A stretch of DNA of 64,000 nt from Micromonospora zamorensis (GTDB taxonomy: Bacteria; Actinomycetota; Actinomycetes; Mycobacteriales; Micromonosporaceae): assembly GCF_900090275.1 (NCBI RefSeq), contig NZ_LT607755.1:2728001-2792000 (forward strand). Direction: 5' to 3'. The position numbers and the translations under genes are program-made. Under the pieces are notes generated by a model that was not told the origin of the DNA, ran no database searches, and was given only the letters and a program-made list of their open reading frames with translations. Shown piece after piece: positions 39,342-49,072 of this stretch (its first letter is position 1; each line of letters starts with the position of its first letter).

Positions 39342-40226
39342 GTGGCGGAGATCAATCACTTTGAGTACGGGTGGATCACGCCCGCGCTGAGCTACGCGCT
39401 GTCCGTGCTCGGCTCGATCCTCGGTCTGGTCTGCGCCGGGCGAATCCGCAGGGCGCAGACGAACGGCCAGCGGGCCTGGTGGGGTCTGCTGTCGGCCTGG
39501 GCACTGGGCGGCACCGCCATCTGGGCGATGCACTTCATGGCCATGCTCGGGTTCGCCGTCGAGAACACCCGGATCCGCTACGACGTGCCGCTGACCGTGG
39601 CCAGTACGGCGATCGCGGTGGTGGCGGTCGGGATCGGCCTGGCCATCGTGGGCACCGGCCGGTTGAACGCGGTGCGACTGATCGCCGGCGGCATCTTCAC
39701 CGGTGCCGGTGTGGCGTCCATGCACTACACGGGCATGGCGGCGATGCGGCTCAACGGCAGCCTCGACTACGACCCCGTCCGGGTCGTGCTCTCCGTGGTC
39801 ATCGCCGTCGTGGCGTCCACCGTCGCGCTGTGGCTCGCGATGACCGTCCGCCGCGGGTTGGCGATCTTCGCCTCCGCGCTGGTCATGGGGGTCGCCGTGA
39901 ACGGGATGCACTTCACCGGGATGAGCGCCCTGTCGGTGCACCGCCACGAACGGGCGGGCGAGGTGACCGGCGCCGGGGTGAGCACCCTGCTGGTGCCGAT
40001 CATGCTGGCCGTGATCTTCGGGGTGGTCGGTCTGCTCTACGCCCTGCTCGCCGCCCCGACCGACGACGACCGGGCCGCCGCGGCGTACCTGGACGGGCGT
40101 CGGGTCGCGGAACCGGCCGCGGCGACGCCCGTCGCCGCCCCGGACCCGGTCGGTCTGCGCGCCCGCTCCACCCTCGGCCAGCCCGGCACCCCGTTCCCGT
40201 CCCGTCGGGACACTCCGCCCCGCTGA
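39342..40226 (+). CDS. MHYT-domain membrane sensor without an output domain
   Basis: The 294-residue protein has seven membrane helices and the three characteristic motifs MHFMAM, MHYTGM and MHFTGM. These are the MHYT repeats proposed to bind a metal (copper) and sense oxygen, CO or NO. In most proteins this unit sits ahead of GGDEF, EAL or kinase domains. Here it ends after a Pro/Ala/Arg-rich cytoplasmic tail of about 60 residues, so signalling must pass to a partner or the protein has another role. GTG 39342 follows GGGGAG at a distance of 9 nt. Confidence 0.88.
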   Translation: MAEINHFEYGWITPALSYALSVLGSILGLVCAGRIRRAQTNGQRAWWGLLSAWALGGTAIWAMHFMAMLGFAVENTRIRYDVPLTVASTAIAVVAVGIGLAIVGTGRLNAVRLIAGGIFTGAGVASMHYTGMAAMRLNGSLDYDPVRVVLSVVIAVVASTVALWLAMTVRRGLAIFASALVMGVAVNGMHFTGMSALSVHRHERAGEVTGAGVSTLLVPIMLAVIFGVVGLLYALLAAPTDDDRAAAAYLDGRRVAEPAAATPVAAPDPVGLRARSTLGQPGTPFPSRRDTPPR

Positions 40227-40228
40227 CC

Positions 40229-40303
40229 CGCGACGGGCGGACAGGTCGCCGGCGGCTCACGTCGGCGGGCGGACAGGTCACCGGCGGCTCACGTCGGCGG
40301 GCG
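40229..40303. repeat. Tandem 32-bp repeat (2.3 copies) between convergent genes
   Basis: Copies 40229-40260 and 40261-40292 share GGGCGGACAGGTC and CCGGCGGCTCAC blocks and differ at only a few bases. A third partial copy starts at 40293. The repeats include the stop codon of the reverse-strand gene, so they look like a recent slippage duplication. Confidence 0.75.
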
Positions 40304-41158
40304 CCCGGGCCGGCTGCCGTCGATGACGACGGTGGCCAGCAGCCCGGGGTGGTCGGTGGCCCCGTGCATGGTCACCGACCTGCGGCAACAGAGTGTGATG
40401 CCGGTTGTCGCCACGATGTGTTGTCGTGCGCCGTCGTCGACCCGGGAGTGGCCCGGCGGCGCACAGGAGCGCACGTCGGGGTCGGCGTCGGCCCGCAGAT
40501 TGAGGTCACCGCCGAGCACGGCGGGTCCGGAGCCGGTGCCTCGGCGGATCGTCGGCAGGATCGTGTCGAGCAGGTGGCCGCACTGGGCGAGCGCGACGCG
40601 GTAACCGGTGTTGGCCAGGTGCGTGGTGCAGGCGAGCAGGCCGCCGTCGACGTCGACGCAGAGCCAGGCCCGTTCCTCCGGGTCCGCGAGGTCCTGCGTC
40701 GGGTGGATGCCGCTGTACACGACGCGCGAGGTGTCCGGCGTCCGGACGTGGGCCAGCAGCCCGATGCCGTACGGCTGACCGTTGCGACACCTGGTGTCGG
40801 CGCCGCTGGGCCGGTCGCCGGCGGCCTGGAACGCGGCCACGACGCTGCGACCCGGGTGGACGGTCTCGAACACGCGCCGTAGGGCGGGCACGTCGTCGTC
40901 GCAGATCTCGTTCAGGGTGACCAGGTCGGGGGCCTCGGCCCTGATCACGTCGGAGGCGACGGCGACGGACCGGCCGGTGTAGCAGCCGGCGCGGCCACTG
41001 TTGCAGAGGTTCAGTTGGAGCATCCGCAGGACCGTGGGTCTGCCGGTCTCCGTGGAGCTGGCCACCGTCGGCCCGGCCGGCAGCCCGGCGGCGACGATCA
41101 GGAGGCCCACGGCCAGGGCTCGGCGCGGGAACCGGTGCAGACGATTGGCCACGCGCAC
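40289..41158 (-). CDS. Secreted endonuclease/exonuclease/phosphatase-fold protein
   Basis: The 289-residue product has an N-terminal signal peptide (about 1-33, ending PTVASS). Fold signatures are LRMLQLNLCNSG near the start of the domain, LVTLNEIC with the metal-binding Glu, AVLGGDLNLRADAD and a final TDHPGLLATV with the Asp-His pair. It contains several cysteines likely to form disulfides outside the cell. It may be a secreted nuclease or phosphodiesterase; the substrate is unknown. A TACGAT hexamer at 41205-41200 is a candidate -10. Confidence 0.8.
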   Translation of the reverse strand: MRVANRLHRFPRRALAVGLLIVAAGLPAGPTVASSTETGRPTVLRMLQLNLCNSGRAGCYTGRSVAVASDVIRAEAPDLVTLNEICDDDVPALRRVFETVHPGRSVVAAFQAAGDRPSGADTRCRNGQPYGIGLLAHVRTPDTSRVVYSGIHPTQDLADPEERAWLCVDVDGGLLACTTHLANTGYRVALAQCGHLLDTILPTIRRGTGSGPAVLGGDLNLRADADPDVRSCAPPGHSRVDDGARQHIVATTGITLCCRRSVTMHGATDHPGLLATVVIDGSRPGRPPT

Positions 41159-41241
41159 TCCGGGTGGGGGAGGCGACAGTCGTCGCCGCGGTGCCCGTGA
41201 TCGTACTCGCGGCCGGCCGCCGCCTCACCCGGCGCGGGATG

Positions 41242-41278
41242 CCGATGGGGGCACGCGCGGTGCGCGTACCCCCATCGG
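41242..41278 (-). terminator. Terminator of the beta-propeller gene
   Basis: Arms 41242-41258 and 41262-41278 pair over 17 positions with one mismatch (G-U on the reverse-strand RNA), 6 nt beyond the stop codon. Confidence 0.75.
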
Positions 41279-41283
41279 GCTGG

Positions 41284-42222
41284 TCAGCGCGCGCGGACCG
41301 CGACGACCGTGTACGGCGTGGTCGGGGTCGGTGGGGTGGTGAAGCGGGCGTTGGGCAGGTAGAGCCGGCCGAGTGCCTTGGCGACGGTCGTGGGGACGTC
41401 GAAGTTCGGGGCCGTGATGGTGGTGGTGAGCGTTCCGGCGGTGCCGGCGTGGTTGAGCGTGACCACCGCGATCTGGTTGAGGCGGTTCTGCACGACGTAG
41501 AGGGTGCGGCCGAGCAGCAGCAGCCCGTCGCCGTTGGTGAAGGTGTGGCCGGGCACGTCCACGACGGTGCTCACGCCGGTCGCCGGGTCGACCCGGAACA
41601 GCGTGCCGGTCGTCGACTGGACGACGATCAACGCCTTGCCGTCCGGTGTGGTGGTGATGCCGTTGAGGTTGACGCCGGTGCCGACCTGCTCGTACGCGCC
41701 GGTCAGCGCGATCGTGGTGAAGCCGTCGGCGGGCGGCAGCGCGCCACCGCGGCCGAGCGGCAGCCGGTAGAGCACCGGGCGGTTGGAGTCGGTGAAGTAC
41801 GCGGCGTGGCGGGTCAGGACGACGTCGTTGACGAACGTCGGGGCGGTGGCGAACTGGTAGCGGGCCAGCACCTCGCCGGTGCGGGTGTCGAGCACGCGGG
41901 CGTCGCCGGCCGTGCCGCCGGAGACGAACAGCCGGCCGCGTGCGTCGACCTTGAGGCCGAGCGACGGTGTGCCGGTGGGCGCGCCGATCGTCGTGCCCCG
42001 GCCGCTGATCAGGTCGACGCGCTGGATGGCGCCCGTCGCGCGGGAGCCGAAGTAGGCGTATCGGCCTGCGGTGGCGATGCCTTCGGGCTGGAACCCGTCG
42101 GGTAGGGCGAGGACGGTGGGTGGCCGGACTCCGGGGTGCGCCTGCGCGGGCGCGACGGCGACCGAGGTCAGGAGGGCGGCGGTCAGGGCGCCGCCGAGGG
42201 CGGCCCTGAGGGGTCGGTTCAC
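41284..42222 (-). CDS. Secreted beta-propeller (SMP-30/NHL-like) protein
   Basis: GTG 42222 follows GGAAGGAG; the product has 312 residues. A signal peptide ends at PAQAHPG near residue 30. The rest is a series of beta-rich repeats such as GIATAGRYAYFGSRATGAIQRVD, GLKVDARGRLFVSGG and GITTTPDGKALIVVQSTTG, as in six-bladed propellers of the SMP-30 or NHL type. It is sometimes mis-annotated as superoxide dismutase; no metal-binding motif of that enzyme is seen. The function is probably sugar lactone hydrolysis or ligand binding outside the cell. Confidence 0.75.
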   Translation of the reverse strand: MNRPLRAALGGALTAALLTSVAVAPAQAHPGVRPPTVLALPDGFQPEGIATAGRYAYFGSRATGAIQRVDLISGRGTTIGAPTGTPSLGLKVDARGRLFVSGGTAGDARVLDTRTGEVLARYQFATAPTFVNDVVLTRHAAYFTDSNRPVLYRLPLGRGGALPPADGFTTIALTGAYEQVGTGVNLNGITTTPDGKALIVVQSTTGTLFRVDPATGVSTVVDVPGHTFTNGDGLLLLGRTLYVVQNRLNQIAVVTLNHAGTAGTLTTTITAPNFDVPTTVAKALGRLYLPNARFTTPPTPTTPYTVVAVRAR

Positions 42223-42340
42223 TGTGCTCCTTCCGGGCGGCGAGGCGGCGCGAGCCGACCCATCCGCCACGATTACTGGGGCCAGGACCCGATCCACTGT
42301 ACGACCGCTGCCGTCCGCCCGCCCGGCGTGCGACGCCCGA

Positions 42341-42378
42341 CGTCACCGGCGCGGCCCTCAGGAGCCGCGCCGGTGACG
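42341..42378 (-). terminator. Terminator downstream of the GH127 gene
   Basis: CGTCACCGGCGCGGC (42341-42355) is perfectly complementary to 42364-42378 over 15 bp with an 8-nt loop; it lies 17 nt beyond the stop codon. Confidence 0.8.
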
Positions 42379-42394
42379 CGTCGAACTGCGGATC

Positions 42395-44722
42395 TCAGGG
42401 GTTGCGTACGAGCCGCCACCGGTTGTCCGCGCTGCCGTTGTCCGAGTCCTGTACGGCCTGCGCGCCCCAGGCGGTCGACCCGTTCAGGATCCCGAGCAGC
42501 TTGTTGCTGTTGACGTTGCGGATCTTGTAGGTGCCGTCGCCGTTGTCCACCAGGATCCACCGGTGGTCGGCGGTGCCGTTGTCCGACCACTGCAGGACCC
42601 GGGCGTTGTCCGCTGTGGACATGTTCTCCACGCCGAGGACCTTGCCGCTGTTGACGTTGCGGAACCGGACCGCGTTGCCGTCGGTCACGATCACCCAGTT
42701 GTGGTCGGCGGTGCCGCTGTCGCCCCACTGCACGGCCAGCCCGCCGTCGGCGGTGGACATGTTCTGGACGCCGAGGACCAGCCCGGTGCCGACGTTGACC
42801 AGGCGGCTGCTGCCGCCGGTGCTGCCGCCGCCGCTGGTGCTCCAGTAGACGGTGTAGTTGTATCCGTGGGCGTCCTGGAAGGGGGCCAGGTTGACAGTGG
42901 ACCCGTTGGCGTTCGCGGTGAACGCGAGTGCCGTGGTGCTGGTCCGGGAGATCGACGAGACGGTGAGTGCCGGCAGGGTGCTCAGGGCGGTGTTGCCGTA
43001 GTTGCCGGCCAGCACCGACGGGCCGTACGTGACCGCGGCGACGTTGGCGTTGTCGTTGGCGGCCCGCACGACGACCTGCATCGGCAGGCGCACGGTGATG
43101 GTGTCGCCGGCGGCCCAGGTGCGGGTGACCGTGGCGTAGCTGCCCGGTGTGGTGGCGACGTTCTGCACCGTGCCGTTCACGGCGATCGTGGCGCCGTTGG
43201 TCCAGGACGGGATCCGCACCCGGATGCTCCACGAGCCGCTCATCGACCCGGACAGGGTCAGCGTGCTGGTGTCACTGACCGGGTAGTTGGTGCTCTGCGT
43301 GACCGTGATGCCGCGTTGCGACCAGGTCAGCACCGACGGCGTGAACAGGTTCACGGTGAGCGTCGTGCCGTTGTGGAAGTAGATGGAGTCCATCAACCTC
43401 GTGTTGATCTCCAGGCCGGTGCCCTGGCAGCACCAGAACGAGTTGTAGTCCGTGCTCCAGGTGCCGCCGCCCCACGCCGGCCCCACGCCTCGACGCCCGC
43501 CCGGCCGCAACGGGGTGAAGTAGGTGATGTGGCCGTGGCTGTCCGCCGGGTTCTGTCCGCCGATCAGGTGGTTGGTCGTCGCGCGCTCGTAGAAGTCGAA
43601 GTAGTCCGCCCGGTTCGGGTCGAGCAGCCACAGCTCCCGGGTCAGCTTGAGCATGTTGTAGGTGTTGCACTGCTCGCAGGTGTCGTTGTTGAGATATCCG
43701 GCGATCGCGTTGGGCGCCCGGAAGTGCTCGGCCTGGCTGTTGCCGCCGATGACGTAGGAGTGCGCGCCGACGGTGATGTTCCACGCGTTGCTGGCGATGT
43801 CCCGGTAACGGGTGGTCCCGGTGGCCTTGAACTCCCGGGCGGCGCCCACCCACTTGGGGACCTGGGTGTTGGCGTGCAGGCCGGAGAGCTGGTCCTGATT
43901 GGAGGCCAGGGGGTTGAACACGGCGGCGTGGTCGAACCGCTGGGCGGCGGTGAGCCACCGGGTGTCGCCGGTCTGCTGGTAGATGTCGGTGAGCACGTCG
44001 TTCATGCCGCCGAACTCGGTGCCCAGCATCGACTGCATCTGGCTGGAGCTGAGCCGGGCCGTGCGGGTGTCGACCCAGCCCGCGAGGGACAGCAACACCG
44101 TACGGGCCTGCGTGTTGCCGGTGTAGCGCCAGACGTCGAGCAGCCCGGCGAGGGTCTTGTGGATGCAGTAGTAGGGCACGTTGCCGTTGGACAACGTCCG
44201 CGCCTCCAGCGCGGTGAAGTCGGACTCGGGGAAACCGGAGAGGTAACCCGCGCCGAAACCGGCAGCCCCGTTGTTCGCCTGGCACTTGGCCAGCTCGGCC
44301 ACCATGTAGTTCGCCTTGTCCCGGCAGGTGGTGTCGCCCAGCACCGCGTACGCGTACGCCCAGGCGGTAAGGAAGTGCCCCTGCATGTGGGTCCGGAAGG
44401 GGAAGTTCGGCGCGTCCCAGCCGCCGTTGGTGGCGGCACCGTTGGTGGACAGCCGGTGGTTGGCGCGGAAGTTGTAGAGCATGCGGTCGACGTCGACGAA
44501 CCGCAGGTAGTTGAGCGTCCGTGTCTGGTTGTCCATCCAGCGGCCGCTGGTCAGCCGCACCTGGCCGAGGTCGAACGGGTACGCCGAGACGCCGATGTCC
44601 GGCCGGACCGGTGGCACCACGGCCGCAGCCGCGCTGCCGGCGGCGACAGTGGTGCCGGTCGCGGAGAGCACCACTGTGGCTCCGGCGGCCTGGAGCAGGT
44701 GTCGGCGGCTGAGGGGTGGCAT
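42395..44722 (-). CDS. GH127/GH146-type beta-L-arabinofuranosidase with ricin-like domain
   Basis: The product has 775 residues, starting at ATG 44722 with GGAGG upstream. A twin-arginine signal LSRRHLLQAAG lies at 5-15, so it should be exported folded by Tat. The catalytic (alpha/alpha)6 domain spans about 45-620. It carries the unusual zinc-thiolate site of GH127: CEQC with the acid/base Glu, and FWCC with the nucleophile Cys. The last 130 residues repeat VLGVQNMSTADGGLAVQW-like units, a ricin-type carbohydrate-binding domain. It probably removes arabinose from plant polymers. It shares an operator motif with the adjacent GH43 and GH10 genes. Confidence 0.9.
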   Translation of the reverse strand: MPPLSRRHLLQAAGATVVLSATGTTVAAGSAAAAVVPPVRPDIGVSAYPFDLGQVRLTSGRWMDNQTRTLNYLRFVDVDRMLYNFRANHRLSTNGAATNGGWDAPNFPFRTHMQGHFLTAWAYAYAVLGDTTCRDKANYMVAELAKCQANNGAAGFGAGYLSGFPESDFTALEARTLSNGNVPYYCIHKTLAGLLDVWRYTGNTQARTVLLSLAGWVDTRTARLSSSQMQSMLGTEFGGMNDVLTDIYQQTGDTRWLTAAQRFDHAAVFNPLASNQDQLSGLHANTQVPKWVGAAREFKATGTTRYRDIASNAWNITVGAHSYVIGGNSQAEHFRAPNAIAGYLNNDTCEQCNTYNMLKLTRELWLLDPNRADYFDFYERATTNHLIGGQNPADSHGHITYFTPLRPGGRRGVGPAWGGGTWSTDYNSFWCCQGTGLEINTRLMDSIYFHNGTTLTVNLFTPSVLTWSQRGITVTQSTNYPVSDTSTLTLSGSMSGSWSIRVRIPSWTNGATIAVNGTVQNVATTPGSYATVTRTWAAGDTITVRLPMQVVVRAANDNANVAAVTYGPSVLAGNYGNTALSTLPALTVSSISRTSTTALAFTANANGSTVNLAPFQDAHGYNYTVYWSTSGGGSTGGSSRLVNVGTGLVLGVQNMSTADGGLAVQWGDSGTADHNWVIVTDGNAVRFRNVNSGKVLGVENMSTADNARVLQWSDNGTADHRWILVDNGDGTYKIRNVNSNKLLGILNGSTAWGAQAVQDSDNGSADNRWRLVRNP

Positions 44723-44876
44723 GGAACCTCCAAAGGGACTTGTGACAGCGGGACGGGTCTGGTGGTGAACGACCGCAACGGCGGGCGGGGCTGGGCGCGC
44801 CGGCGGCGGCCGTCGCGGGTGGGGTGCTGCCGCTGTGGACTTCCACGTGCTGCCCGGTGTAATCGCTCCACGTCAA

Positions 44877-44890
44877 TGTGATCGCTAACA
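44877..44890. promoter_or_regulatory. LacI-type operator upstream of GH127
   Basis: TGTGATCGCTAACA matches the inverted-repeat pattern TGTTAnCGnTnACA in reverse complement. It lies about 155 nt upstream of the GH127 start. Symmetry is 5 of 7 pairs. Confidence 0.5.
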
Positions 44891-45133
44891 TAGTTGGTCG
44901 TTAACATGCCCGCAACCCCCGTGACGCCTGCTGTCCGATCCGGTCGTGCCGAACTCGCGCCTCGGACGACTGGCCGCGTCGTGTCCCACCTCGGCGACGG
45001 CCTGAGGGCTCCGACGTGGTCCGAAATGGAGGTTATGGCGGAAGGGGCCGAATCGGCGGGTGGCGGATCATGATGACCTGCCCTCCGTTGACGCCCGCCG
45101 CACCCCTCAGTACCGTGCATCGTAAAACGTGGA

Positions 45134-45147
45134 TGTCAGCGCTGATA
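45134..45147. promoter_or_regulatory. LacI-type operator, distal site of GH43
   Basis: TGTCAGCGCTGATA contains the palindrome TCAGCGCTGA and matches the perfect site at 45238-45251 at 11 of 14 positions. Its centre is 104 bp from that site, close to ten helical turns. Confidence 0.45.
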
Positions 45148-45235
45148 CGTCAGCGTTACGGCGAGGTTGCGCCGGTCGTCTCACGCCAGTTTAAAAACCC
45201 AGGTCAGAGGCAGTGAAAGGGGGTATTGGCGATCA

Positions 45236-45253
45236 CCTGTTAGCGCTAACAGG
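45236..45253. promoter_or_regulatory. LacI-type operator, perfect 18-bp palindrome upstream of GH43
   Basis: CCTGTTAGCGCTAACAGG is perfectly self-complementary. The central CG and the flanking half-sites are typical of LacI-family operators in actinomycetes. It lies 114 nt upstream of the GH43 start. Confidence 0.75.
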
Positions 45254-45367
45254 ATGCCCGTTTGTGCTGCTGGGTCTGGCGACAACGAACGCCCGCTCGA
45301 TCGGCAGCCGGGTGGCGGCAGTCCGCCGAGTCAGACATCGCGCACCGCGCATTCGGTAGGAGAAATC

Positions 45368-47212
45368 GTGAAGGTGAAAGATCGCACCAGAACCGGCGCC
45401 GGCAGCCGCGCCCGACGCGCCGTCGCCTGGCTGGCGAGCATCGTCTGCGTACTGGCACTGGTGCCCGGCACGGCCAGGGCCGACAACCCCATCGTCCAGC
45501 ACATCTACACCGCCGACCCGGCACCCCTGGTGCACAACGGCCGGGTGTACCTCTACACCGGACACGACGAGGACGGCTCCACCTACTTCACCATGCGTGA
45601 GTGGCGCGTCTGGTCGTCCGCCGACATGGTCAACTGGACCGATCACGGGTCGCCGATGAGCCTGTCGACCTTCGCCTGGGCGGACGCCAACGCGTGGGCC
45701 GGGCAGGTCATCGCCCGCAACGGCAAGTTCTACTGGTACGTGCCGGTGCGCCAGCGCTCGAACGGGCAGATGGTCATCGGAGTGGGGGTGGCGGACAGCC
45801 CGACCGGGCCGTTCCGGGACGCCATCGGTCGACCTCTGGTCGGCAACAACGAGATCGACCCGTCGGTGTTCATCGACGACGACGGGCAGGCGTACCTGTA
45901 CTGGGGCAACCCGGGCCTGTGGTACGTGAAGCTGAACTCGGACATGATCTCCTACTCCGGCAGCGCGACCCGGATCACGTTGACCACGGCGGGGTTCGGC
46001 ACCCGGACCGGCAACGCGAGCCGGCCCACCCTCTACGAGGAGGGGCCATGGGTCTTCAAGCGCAACGGGTTGTACTACAACGTGTTCGCGGCCGAGTGCT
46101 GCTCGGAGTTCATCGCCTACTCCACCGCGCCGGGCCCGACCGGACCGTGGACGTACCGGGGGACGATCATGCCTCGGCAGGGCAGCAGCTTCACCAACCA
46201 CGCCGGTGTCATCGACTTCAACGGCGGCTCGTACTTCTTCTACCACAACGGGGCGTTGCCCGGCGGCGGCGGTTACACGCGCTCGGTGGCGGTGGAGAAG
46301 TTCAGCTACAACTCCAACGGCACCATCCCGACGATCACCATGAGCACCGCCGGGGCGCCGCAGGTGGGCACGCTGAATCCGTACGGGCGGCAGGAGGCCG
46401 AGACGATCGCCTGGGGTTCCGGCATCGAGACGGAACCGTCCAGCGAGGGCGGCATGAACGTCGGCTGGATCGAGAACGGCGACTACGTCAAGGTCAAGGG
46501 GGTCGCCTTCGGCGGCGGCGCGACCTCGTTCACCGCCCGGGTCGCCTCGGCGACCAGCGGCGGCCGGATCGAGGTGCGGCTCGACAGCGCCAGCGGCCCG
46601 GTCGTCGGCACCTGCACCGTGGGTGGCACCGGCGGCTGGCAGACCTGGGCCACCACCACCTGCGCGGTGAGCGGCGCGACCGGCACGCGTGACCTGTACC
46701 TGCGCTTCGCCGGCGGCACCGGCAACCTGTTCAACCTCAACTGGTGGCAGTTCGGTGGCACCGGCGGCAGCGGGAACGTCCTGACCAACGGCAACGTCGA
46801 GAGCGGCACGACGGGTTGGGGCGTGAACGGCAGCGGCACGCTCTCCACCAACACCTCGGTCGTGCACGGCGGCAGCGGATCGCTGTCGATCACCGGGCGC
46901 ACCTCGGCGTGGAACGGCCCCAGCCAGGACGTGACCTCGAAGCTCACCAACGGCAAGAGCTACACCACGAGCGTCTGGGTACGCGCGCAGAGCGGCACAC
47001 CGTCCGCGAAGGCGACCATCGCGCTGACCGCCAACGGCACGACGAACTACCTTCAGCTGACGCCCACGGCGGACGTGAACGTCAACGGCTGGACCCAGCT
47101 CACCGGCACGGCGACCGTCTCCTGGAGCGGCACGCTGACCGGGGCCACGTTCTACGTGGAGACGGCGGCAGGCACCGACAGCCTCCTCGTCGACGACGCC
47201 TCGTTCCAGTGA
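45368..47212 (+). CDS. Secreted GH43 hydrolase with two carbohydrate-binding modules
   Basis: GTG 45368 follows AGGAG; the product has 614 residues. A signal peptide ends TARA|DN, so the mature protein starts near 39. The five-bladed propeller has the GH43 triad Asp50 (TADPAPLV), Asp164 (NEIDPSVFID) and Glu225 (EEGPWVFKRNG). From about 341, RQEAETIAWGSGIETEPSS starts a CBM6. From about 470 to the end a CBM4/22-like jelly roll begins NVESGTTGWGVNGSG. The likely activity is arabinofuranosidase or xylosidase on arabinoxylan. Regulation is probably through the operators upstream. Confidence 0.92.
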   Translation: MKVKDRTRTGAGSRARRAVAWLASIVCVLALVPGTARADNPIVQHIYTADPAPLVHNGRVYLYTGHDEDGSTYFTMREWRVWSSADMVNWTDHGSPMSLSTFAWADANAWAGQVIARNGKFYWYVPVRQRSNGQMVIGVGVADSPTGPFRDAIGRPLVGNNEIDPSVFIDDDGQAYLYWGNPGLWYVKLNSDMISYSGSATRITLTTAGFGTRTGNASRPTLYEEGPWVFKRNGLYYNVFAAECCSEFIAYSTAPGPTGPWTYRGTIMPRQGSSFTNHAGVIDFNGGSYFFYHNGALPGGGGYTRSVAVEKFSYNSNGTIPTITMSTAGAPQVGTLNPYGRQEAETIAWGSGIETEPSSEGGMNVGWIENGDYVKVKGVAFGGGATSFTARVASATSGGRIEVRLDSASGPVVGTCTVGGTGGWQTWATTTCAVSGATGTRDLYLRFAGGTGNLFNLNWWQFGGTGGSGNVLTNGNVESGTTGWGVNGSGTLSTNTSVVHGGSGSLSITGRTSAWNGPSQDVTSKLTNGKSYTTSVWVRAQSGTPSAKATIALTANGTTNYLQLTPTADVNVNGWTQLTGTATVSWSGTLTGATFYVETAAGTDSLLVDDASFQ

Positions 47213-47219
47213 CGCGCGG

Positions 47220-47249
47220 TGCCGGAGCCGTGCCCGTACGGCTCCGGCA
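47220..47249 (+). terminator. Terminator downstream of GH43
   Basis: TGCCGGAGCCGT (47220-47231) pairs perfectly with ACGGCTCCGGCA (47238-47249), 7 nt after the stop codon. Confidence 0.75.
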
Positions 47250-47294
47250 GTCCGCCGCAGCGCGGGATCGGCGCGAGCACCACTCGACGCTTGA

Positions 47295-48983
<1,689 letters not shown>

Positions 48984-48999
48984 GCACACGATGACCGAC

Positions 49000-49052
49000 T
49001 GACGTCGGCCGGTGCGGAGAACCACGACGGTCCTCCGCACCGGCCGACATCA
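49000..49052. terminator. Bidirectional terminator, GH10 and GH81
   Basis: Arms 49000-49019 and 49033-49052 pair over 20 positions with one wobble; the inner 16 bp are perfect. It sits between the two convergent stop codons. Confidence 0.85.
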
Positions 49053-49072
49053 GGTCGCGCCGTACGGGTCGA

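Larger units (their letters stand above)
44723..45367. other. Regulatory gap between the GH127 and GH43 genes
   Basis: This 645-nt stretch separates divergent hydrolase genes and contains no convincing reading frame. It holds three operator-like sites (listed separately) and two more half-sites of the TGTTA type near 44895-44906. Both promoters should lie here. A purine-rich segment near 45185-45225 (TTTAAAAACCC, GTGAAAGGGGG) is unusually AT-rich for this genome and may be part of the GH43 promoter. Confidence 0.6.

Noticed and set aside
41284..42222. Superoxide dismutase annotation for the propeller protein
   Set aside because: The metal ligands of Cu/Zn or Fe/Mn dismutases are absent, and the repeats are those of a beta propeller.
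42563..44881. A forward-strand frame antisense to the GH127 gene
   Set aside because: No domain is seen, the composition is Val/Gly/Arg-rich, and the reverse strand encodes a full enzyme with a Tat signal and catalytic residues.
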